Translations under genes and position numbers: made by a program
Part shown: in pieces, positions 58,649-64,000 of the stretch
How positions within the stretch are numbered: position 1 is the stretch's first letter
Layout of the letters: each line of letters begins with the position of its first letter
The notes under the pieces: model-generated
What the model was told of the DNA's origin: nothing
The model's input: the letters and a program-made list of their open reading frames with translations, nothing else
Database searches by the model: none
NCBI GenBank assembly: GCA_934122085.1
Contig: CAKOVS010000001.1
Coordinates: 124,001 to 188,000 of the forward strand
DNA: 64,000 nt
Origin: an uncultured Clostridia bacterium
GTDB taxonomy: Bacteria > Bacillota > Clostridia > TANB77 > CAG-508
Direction of reading: 5' to 3'

Positions 58649-60115
58649 CTACATAGTAGCACTCAAACGCACAGCATAATAATCCTCGTTAACTGTACCA
58701 CTATTTGCATATCCTTTAACATAATTTATATTCCATACGTTTGGTGTATATCGTTGTGATGAAGTCCAATATCTTTCTTGTAATCCCCTATCTTTATAAT
58801 TATCTGTTATATTTAATTTTGATGAAAACGCACACCATTCACCTTTCGATGGTATAAACCAATCTTTTCCTTCTCCTGCTATATCTTGTATATATTTCCA
58901 TATATCTCTATCATTTTGTTCTCCATATGGATATTGGTCTTCATCTGTTGCATTTGCTCCATTATTCCACTTTTTTATCATTTTTTGTGTATTTTCTTTT
59001 CCTTTTCCAAAACTTACAGATGTATATGAATAATAATCCGTCATTTTTCCATTTGCATCATAATACCAATAATATTGGGTATATCCTCCTAAATCCAAAT
59101 CTTCCAATGACATTACATAAAATCTATCTGTTCCTACTGAACTTGATGCTGCTATAATTTTTTGTTCTCCCCCTAGTTTGTTTGTATAATTTTCTTGACT
59201 TATTTTATAATTCTTTGTTGGTGCTATTGCTACTGGTATTGTATATGTACTCTCATTTGTTTCAGACCATGTTCCTGTTTCTGGATATAGTAAGTCTGCA
59301 TATATTATTCCATCTGGTATTCCATCTCCATCTACATCTGCATAATATCCTACATATGATTGCTCTGCTATCTCATCCCAATGAAGTTCTTCTGCTACTG
59401 TTATTTTACATGTTTGAGCTGTTAAACTTTCTAAACTTACTTGAATTGTTCCATTTACCCAGCTTTCAGCATTATTATTTGCTGTTATTTTTACTATATT
59501 TTCTTCTTGTACTACTTTTATTCCTTTCAAGTTTGAATCTATTGTTATTTTCAATTTTTTATTACTTTTGCTTGGATCTTTTATTTTTTCATCTTTTATT
59601 TCTACTTTTTCATTTTCTAATGTAATTTCATGATAATATTTACTTACTTTTACATAATAACTTAATTCTGTTTCTTCTGGATATTTATATTTTACTCTTA
59701 TCTCTTTATTTTCTCCTGCTTTTAGTGATATTCTATTTTCACTTAATTCTATTCCTGTTATTTCTTCTCCGTTTTTCCCTACTCCTTCTATATCATATCC
59801 TTCTTCTTCCATTTTGTTTTTTATATCTTGAATTGTTACTTCTTCTCCATGTCCTTCCATTTGTTTTTCTAATATTAGATTAGAATAGTCTAAGTTAACA
59901 GTCTCTTTAATTTTAGCTAACTCATTTTTTTCTTTCGCACTCATTGCTTGATTCATTATACCATTCTCACTTGTTAATGCTGCTATTGCTACTCCTGCTA
60001 ATATTAACATTACTATTATTGTTACTGCTAGGGCTATTAATGTTATTCCATTCTCTCTTTTAGTATTTCTAAAATATTTTTCTGCCCTTTTCTCCAAAGT
60101 TACCTTTTGGTTCAT
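58649..60115 (-). CDS. prepilin-like surface protein with Ig-like and lectin-like domains (no GC-rich cassette)
   Basis: 488 aa. A prepilin-type helix (NGITLIALAVTIIVMLILAG) starts at residue 22. A bacterial Ig-like stretch (TGIELSENRISLKAGENKEI) lies near 115. The C-terminal domain (YVGYYADVDGDGIPDGIIYA to RYWTSSQ...VRLSATM) is homologous to those of the genes at 15752 and 63123. The last 34 codons align without gaps with both variable cassettes but are only 34% GC and use host codons. It has its own GGAGG site and terminator. Confidence 0.8.
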   Translation of the reverse strand: MNQKVTLEKRAEKYFRNTKRENGITLIALAVTIIVMLILAGVAIAALTSENGIMNQAMSAKEKNELAKIKETVNLDYSNLILEKQMEGHGEEVTIQDIKNKMEEEGYDIEGVGKNGEEITGIELSENRISLKAGENKEIRVKYKYPEETELSYYVKVSKYYHEITLENEKVEIKDEKIKDPSKSNKKLKITIDSNLKGIKVVQEENIVKITANNNAESWVNGTIQVSLESLTAQTCKITVAEELHWDEIAEQSYVGYYADVDGDGIPDGIIYADLLYPETGTWSETNESTYTIPVAIAPTKNYKISQENYTNKLGGEQKIIAASSSVGTDRFYVMSLEDLDLGGYTQYYWYYDANGKMTDYYSYTSVSFGKGKENTQKMIKKWNNGANATDEDQYPYGEQNDRDIWKYIQDIAGEGKDWFIPSKGEWCAFSSKLNITDNYKDRGLQERYWTSSQRYTPNVWNINYVKGYANSGTVNEDYYAVRLSATM

Positions 60116-60186
60116 TTTTTATTCCTCCTTGGTTTATTAGACTATATTTAGTATATATATTCTAGTAAATTTTTGTCAATACTAAA

Positions 60187-60234
60187 AAAGAAAAAAACAG
60201 ATTTTAATTTATTTCAAAACTCTGTTTTTTCTTT
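60187..60234 (-). terminator. terminator after the 112-aa gene
   Basis: AAAGAAAAAAACAGA (60187-60201) and TCTGTTTTTTCTTT (60221-60234). On the minus strand it follows the stop at 60245. Confidence 0.75.
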
Positions 60235-60244
60235 TATTTACCAT

Positions 60245-60583
60245 TTAAACATTTTTCTTTTTTCCAAATGTTACTTCTTGAAATAAGAAATCTTTTACTT
60301 TTCCCCAAGTAATCTCTTGATGTAAAAATTCATTAATTTCATTCTCAACTTTTTGTTCATATGGTGTTAATTCAACTTTTATTTCGTAGAATAATACTGA
60401 TTTAAATTTATTCCAGAAAGTATTTTTTGTTGGTAAATTTGTTCCAACACTTGCGTTAACTGTATCTTCTCCATTTATACTTATTGCATTTTGAATTCCA
60501 ATTCCATTATTTTCACATTTTTGTATTGGTTCGTCTGTTTTTACTCCACCAAAAACTCCTGAAACTCCTTCAATATTTGCCAT
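60245..60583 (-). CDS. unrecognised 112-aa protein
   Basis: No known domain. The N-terminal half is Gly/Asn-rich and of low complexity (MANIEGVSGVFGGVKTDEPI), and the C-terminal half has two related amphipathic segments (FWNKFKSVLFYEIKVELTPY and WGKVKDFLFQEVTFGKKKNV). There is no signal peptide. GGAGG precedes the ATG. It is monocistronic, beside a prepilin-like gene. Confidence 0.6.
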   Translation of the reverse strand: MANIEGVSGVFGGVKTDEPIQKCENNGIGIQNAISINGEDTVNASVGTNLPTKNTFWNKFKSVLFYEIKVELTPYEQKVENEINEFLHQEITWGKVKDFLFQEVTFGKKKNV

Positions 60584-60697
60584 GATAGTTCCTCCTTTGT
60601 GTTTTATTTATATTATATTTATATACTATATATATTTTTTTTTCAAGATTATTTATATTAAGTTTATATTACAAAATTATTACAATTGTAACATTTT

Positions 60698-61990
60698 TTA
60701 TCCAATAACATACTCTATCTTTGCATTCCTTATATTTACTTTTACTATTTTGTTTTCTAATTCATCATCATTTTTATATTCAACTAATATATAATTTTGA
60801 GTATGTCCTTTATAATATCCTTCTTTATTTTTTTCTTCAAACAATACATCCACATCTTTTCCAATTAAGTTTTGGTTATACTGTTTTTGGTTTTCATTTG
60901 ATAATTCTATTAATCTTTTACTTCTTCTTTCTTTTACATCACCTTGTATTTGATTTGGCATTTTTGCTGCAACTGTTCCTTTTCTTGGTGAATATGGAAA
61001 TACATGCATTTTATAAAAGTTTATTTTTTTCAAATAATTATATGTTGTTTCAAAGTCTTCTTCAGTTTCTCCTGGAAATCCAACTATTATATCTGTTGTT
61101 AAAATTACATCATTATAGTATCTTCTTAATCTTTGAACAATTTCTTTAAATTCACTTGTTGTATATTTTCTATTCATTCTTTTTAATGTATTATCACATC
61201 CACTTTGTAATGATAAATGAAAATGATGACATATTTTTTCAAGTTTTATTAGTCTTTGCATAAATTCTTCTGTTATTATTTTTGGTTCTAATGAGCCTAA
61301 TCTTATTCTAACTATTCCATCTACTTTATTTATTTCTTCTAGCAAATCTATTAAACCTATATTTTCTTCAAAGTCTTTTCCATATGATGCAAGATGTATT
61401 CCTGTTATTACAACTTCTTTTATTCCTTTTTGTGCAATTTGTTCTATTTCTTTTATTATACTATCTATTTTTCTACTACGCACTCTTCCTCTTGCATATG
61501 GAATTATACAATATGAGCAAAATTGGTTACATCCATCTTGTACTTTTATTACTGCTCTTATTTTTTCAGTATATGAAATTTGTCCCATATCTTCAAATTC
61601 TTTTTGTGTTGATATATCTTGAACTGCTGTTAATTTTTGATTTTGTTCAAAATATTTTTCTACATATTTTACTATATCTCTTTTTTCTTCGTTTCCAAGT
61701 ACAACATCAATTTCAGGCATTTTCTCTAGTTCTTCTTTTGAACTTTGAGCATAACATCCTGTTGCTACTATTATTGCATTTTGATTTTTATCTTTTACTT
61801 TTCTTAATGCTTGTCTTGATTTCCTGTCAGACATGTTTGTTACTGTACATGTATTTACAACACATATATCTGATACTTCATCTATTTCTACAATTTCATA
61901 TCCACTTTCTTGGAATTTTTGCATCATAGCATTTGTTTCATATTGATTTACTTTACATCCTAATGTAATAAATGATACTCTTTTTTTCAT
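60698..61990 (-). CDS. mtaB: tRNA t6A37 methylthiotransferase MtaB
   Basis: A 430-aa radical-SAM enzyme converting t6A37 to ms2t6A37. The UPF0004 domain has VSFITLGCKVNQYETNAMMQ, CVVNTCTV and ATGCYAQ (three cluster cysteines). The radical SAM site is CNQFCSYCIIPYARGRVRSR, and a TRAM domain closes the protein. The GCKVNQ start separates MtaB from MiaB. Confidence 0.95.
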   Translation of the reverse strand: MKKRVSFITLGCKVNQYETNAMMQKFQESGYEIVEIDEVSDICVVNTCTVTNMSDRKSRQALRKVKDKNQNAIIVATGCYAQSSKEELEKMPEIDVVLGNEEKRDIVKYVEKYFEQNQKLTAVQDISTQKEFEDMGQISYTEKIRAVIKVQDGCNQFCSYCIIPYARGRVRSRKIDSIIKEIEQIAQKGIKEVVITGIHLASYGKDFEENIGLIDLLEEINKVDGIVRIRLGSLEPKIITEEFMQRLIKLEKICHHFHLSLQSGCDNTLKRMNRKYTTSEFKEIVQRLRRYYNDVILTTDIIVGFPGETEEDFETTYNYLKKINFYKMHVFPYSPRKGTVAAKMPNQIQGDVKERRSKRLIELSNENQKQYNQNLIGKDVDVLFEEKNKEGYYKGHTQNYILVEYKNDDELENKIVKVNIRNAKIEYVIG

Positions 61991-62007
61991 TTTATTTCAT
62001 TCCTTTT

Positions 62008-62919
62008 TTATATTAGAGTTGCTCCTATAATTCCTGCATCGTTTTTGAATTTTGCAAGCTGAATTATTATATCATTTCTTTTGTTAAATAGCAAGTTTCC
62101 TGTTAAAAGTTGTTGTTTTAATGGTTCTAGTAATATTTCCTTATAATCTGCAAATCCTCCTCCTATTAATATTTTTTCTGGTTCAAATATATTAATCAGA
62201 TTTGATATTCCTATTGCTAAGTTTTCTATATATTCATTTAAGAAATATTTTAATCTTACATCATCTTTATTGTTTAATATAATTTTTATTATTTCTTCAT
62301 TTCTAAGAGTTGTCAAATTGAATTCATATGCAATTTTTTCCTTAAATCTCTTTAGGCTTGCATATATTTCAAAACAGCCTCTTTTTCCACAATTACATTG
62401 TAATCCATTTTTTTGTATTATCATATGACTAAATTCAAATCCTGGAACTTCCTTAGACTCTAATACTTTTCTATTATATATTACAGCTCCACCTACTCCT
62501 GTTCCTATACATAGAAATAGTCCATTTTCACATTCACTAAAATTTCCATATTTTTGTTCTGCTAATGCTGAACATTTTGCATCATTTTTTAATTTTACTT
62601 TTGTTCCTGTTTCTCTTTCTATTATTGGTGCTATTTCATAATTTTCTATTCCTAAATTCACTGCTTTTATAATTGTTGTTTGATTTACTGTTCCTGGTAC
62701 TGCTATTCCTACATTTTCTACAAAGTCCATTTTTTGATATTCTTTTATTGTTTGTATTATGAATTGTGTTATTTCTTCTTTTAAATTTTGTTTACTTATT
62801 TGACTTTCATTTTCGACTCTTTCTACTATATATTTTTCTTTTTTCTGTTGTATATTTCCGAATTCATCTACTAGCCCTATTCCTATATGGCTTCCACCTA
62901 TATCTATTCCTATTTTCAT
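62008..62919 (-). CDS. ROK-family sugar kinase
   Basis: 303 aa. The ATP site is MKIGIDIGGSHIGIGLVDEF, the sugar site includes LFLCIGTGVGGAVIYNRK, and the ROK zinc motif is LQCNCGKRGCFEIYAS. It is probably a glucokinase or an amino-sugar kinase. It ends 17 nt before mtaB begins and is likely cotranscribed. Confidence 0.9.
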   Translation of the reverse strand: MKIGIDIGGSHIGIGLVDEFGNIQQKKEKYIVERVENESQISKQNLKEEITQFIIQTIKEYQKMDFVENVGIAVPGTVNQTTIIKAVNLGIENYEIAPIIERETGTKVKLKNDAKCSALAEQKYGNFSECENGLFLCIGTGVGGAVIYNRKVLESKEVPGFEFSHMIIQKNGLQCNCGKRGCFEIYASLKRFKEKIAYEFNLTTLRNEEIIKIILNNKDDVRLKYFLNEYIENLAIGISNLINIFEPEKILIGGGFADYKEILLEPLKQQLLTGNLLFNKRNDIIIQLAKFKNDAGIIGATLI

Positions 62920-63012
62920 TTGTTTTTTCCTTTCGTGTGGTACAAATATATGTTTAAAGAATAATTAATTTTGTTTAATATACCACCTCAAACTTTTTTC
63001 AAATTTTATCAT

Positions 63013-63047
63013 AAAGAACCTAAAATATCAACTATTTTAGGTTCTTT
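63013..63047. terminator. terminator of the right-end variable gene
   Basis: AAAGAACCTAAAATA (63013-63027), loop TCAAC, and its exact complement (63033-63047). It is the true terminator, separate from the hairpin at the stop codon. Confidence 0.9.
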
Positions 63048-63106
63048 TGTCTTTTTAATAAAAATATTTTTTGTTTTACATAATTAGTCAGCATAATTCA
63101 AACTTC

Positions 63107-63126
63107 CTAGTTTTTTATAAAATTAG
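63107..63126. repeat. hairpin over the stop codon of the second variable gene
   Basis: CTAGTTTT (63107-63114), loop TTAT, AAAATTAG (63119-63126), with one G-T pair. It has the same position relative to the stop as the hairpin at 15735-15757, and the right arm is identical. Confidence 0.75.
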
Positions 63127-64000
63127 AAAGTCGTAGCCAAACGGACATAGTTGATGTCGAGACTGACGCTGTCACCGTCCATATAGCAACGTAAGAATTC
63201 CGCGCGCCACGCGCTGCTAGTACTGCACTGCGAAGAAGACCAATAATAATCCCTTAAGCCTTTGCTACTATAATTACTACTTGTTATTCCTAATTCTCCT
63301 CCAAATGCGCTCCATTCTCCTTTTGATGGTACAAACCATTTTTTTCCTTCTCCTGCTACATCTTGTATATGTTTCCATAAATCTTTATTATCTTGGGCTC
63401 CATATCCACTTGCATTCCATTTTGTTATCATTTTTTCTGTATTTTCTTTTCCACTTCCAAAATCTTTTGATGTATATGTTGAATAATCACTCATATTTTT
63501 CCATGCACTATTATACCAATTATATCCATTTAAATCTGTTAATGACATTACATAAAATCTGTCTGCTCCACTTCCTCTTGCTGTTATTATTTCTTTTTCT
63601 CCAAATTTTCCTTCTGTATATTTTTCTTGACTTATCGTATAACTTTTGGCACTTGTTATTGTTGGTATTGTATATGCTCCATCTGAATTTCCCCATGGGC
63701 TTTTTCCTTCTGTGTTTCCTTTTAATAAATCTGCAAATATTATTCCATCTGGTGTTCCATCTCCATCTACATCTGCATAATATCCTACATATGATTCTGT
63801 TGTACTTATTCCTGTTCTAGCTCCTCCTGTTATTCCTTCTGTTTTCTCTCTAGCTATACTTACTTGCTCATTTTCTAATTTTATTTCGTAATAGTATTCT
63901 CCTATTTTTATATAATTTTTTCCATCTTTTTCAGCTGTTTCATATCCATTTTCTTCTAGTTTTCCTATTACATCACTTAATTCTGTTTCTTCTCCATGTC
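63123..64000 (-). CDS. prepilin-like surface protein with variable lectin-like C-terminus (5' end beyond window)
   Basis: 292 codons are visible; the N-terminus is cut. Visible parts are the stalk (HGEETELSDVIGKLEENGYE), YVGYYADVDG, the YVMSL block and GEWSAFGGELGITSSNYSSK, then the YWSSSQ...VRL ending. An ATG at 63548 is inside the domain and is not the start, because the frame stays open with paralogous sequence to the window edge. The last 34 codons are 53% GC. Confidence 0.8.
   Translation of the reverse strand, partial: HGEETELSDVIGKLEENGYETAEKDGKNYIKIGEYYYEIKLENEQVSIAREKTEGITGGARTGISTTESYVGYYADVDGDGTPDGIIFADLLKGNTEGKSPWGNSDGAYTIPTITSAKSYTISQEKYTEGKFGEKEIITARGSGADRFYVMSLTDLNGYNWYNSAWKNMSDYSTYTSKDFGSGKENTEKMITKWNASGYGAQDNKDLWKHIQDVAGEGKKWFVPSKGEWSAFGGELGITSSNYSSKGLRDYYWSSSQCSTSSAWRAEFLRCYMDGDSVSLDINYVRLATTF
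63126..63227 (-). other. GC-rich hypervariable cassette (VR-like), copy 2
   Basis: 34 codons between YWSSSQ and the stop, 54 of 102 bases G or C. It aligns without gaps to copy 1 (15755-15856). 23 codons differ and only two of these are silent. Of 35 differing bases, 23 have A in one copy. Confidence 0.65.
63811..64000. repeat. duplicated coding segment shared with 16440-16629
   Basis: 190 bp with four mismatches to the other paralogue, continuing beyond the window. Confidence 0.9.

Noticed and set aside
63123..63548. A 141-aa gene starting at the ATG at 63548
   Set aside because: The frame stays open and homologous to the paralogue up to the window edge, so this ATG is internal.

Overview
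The window comes from a very AT-rich, low-GC Gram-positive bacterium (Bacillota), most likely a gut-type Clostridia lineage. The basis is the hrcA-grpE-dnaK-dnaJ order under CIRCE operators, zinc-type S14 and C+ L24, purine-rich Shine-Dalgarno sites, a SAM-I riboswitch on metK, and prepilin-like proteins with the N-terminal motif GITLIALAVTIIVMLILAGV. TGA is used as a stop, so the code is standard. Most core genes lie on the minus strand.

Layout. 1-7.7 kb: the S10/spc ribosomal operon (S10-L3-L4-L23-[80-aa ORF]-L2-S19-L22-S3-L16-L29-S17-L14-L24-L5-S14-S8) behind a consensus sigma-A promoter and a ~300-nt structured leader. 7.8-15.3 kb: a small toxin-antitoxin-like module, trmL, L28, an RNHCP protein, a uridine-kinase-type nucleoside kinase and dnaE. 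15.4-16.9 kb: a surface prepilin-like gene whose last 102 bp form a GC-rich hypervariable cassette, followed by a hairpin and a decayed reverse-transcriptase fragment. 17.3-31.8 kb: housekeeping genes (S18-ssb-S6, tRNA-Gly, ruvB, asd-dapA, a patatin, the dual-CIRCE heat-shock operon, an rRNA methyltransferase, a polysaccharide deacetylase and a DUF1016 nuclease).

32.09-41.43 kb: an integrated island of ~9.3 kb in the 3' end of rlmD. It is bounded by a 17-bp direct repeat. The displaced rlmD 3' end and a truncated serine recombinase lie at one side, and the repaired rlmD at the other. Its cargo is accessory enzymes plus an apparent abiEi-abiEii-(nuclease/STAND-like NTPase) operon whose 3' untranslated region holds eight related palindromes. 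42.8-46.7 kb: a patchwork with a frameshifted DNA-entry-type nuclease, a roughly 50% GC orphan gene, a phage-like amidase and an MBL hydrolase. 47-53 kb: tRNA-Leu, recG, an ECF sigma/anti-sigma pair and riboswitch-controlled metK. 53-58.5 kb: the alpha-operon block (adk-map-infA-L36-S13-S11-S4-rpoA-L17), separated from the S10/spc block. 58.6-64 kb: a paralogous prepilin-like gene without the GC-rich cassette, mtaB, a ROK kinase, and a third paralogue running off the window that again ends in a GC-rich variable cassette.

The two strongest leads are these. (i) Two paralogues ~47 kb apart are 98% identical over the 190 bp of upstream coding sequence that can be aligned, yet differ at 21 of 34 residues in the C-type-lectin-like C-terminus, with a hairpin at the stop codon. 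This looks like remote targets of a diversity-generating retroelement whose RT and template are not in the window. (ii) The rlmD island carries a candidate compound defence operon with an unexplained palindrome array. All calls are from reading sequence; no searches were run.
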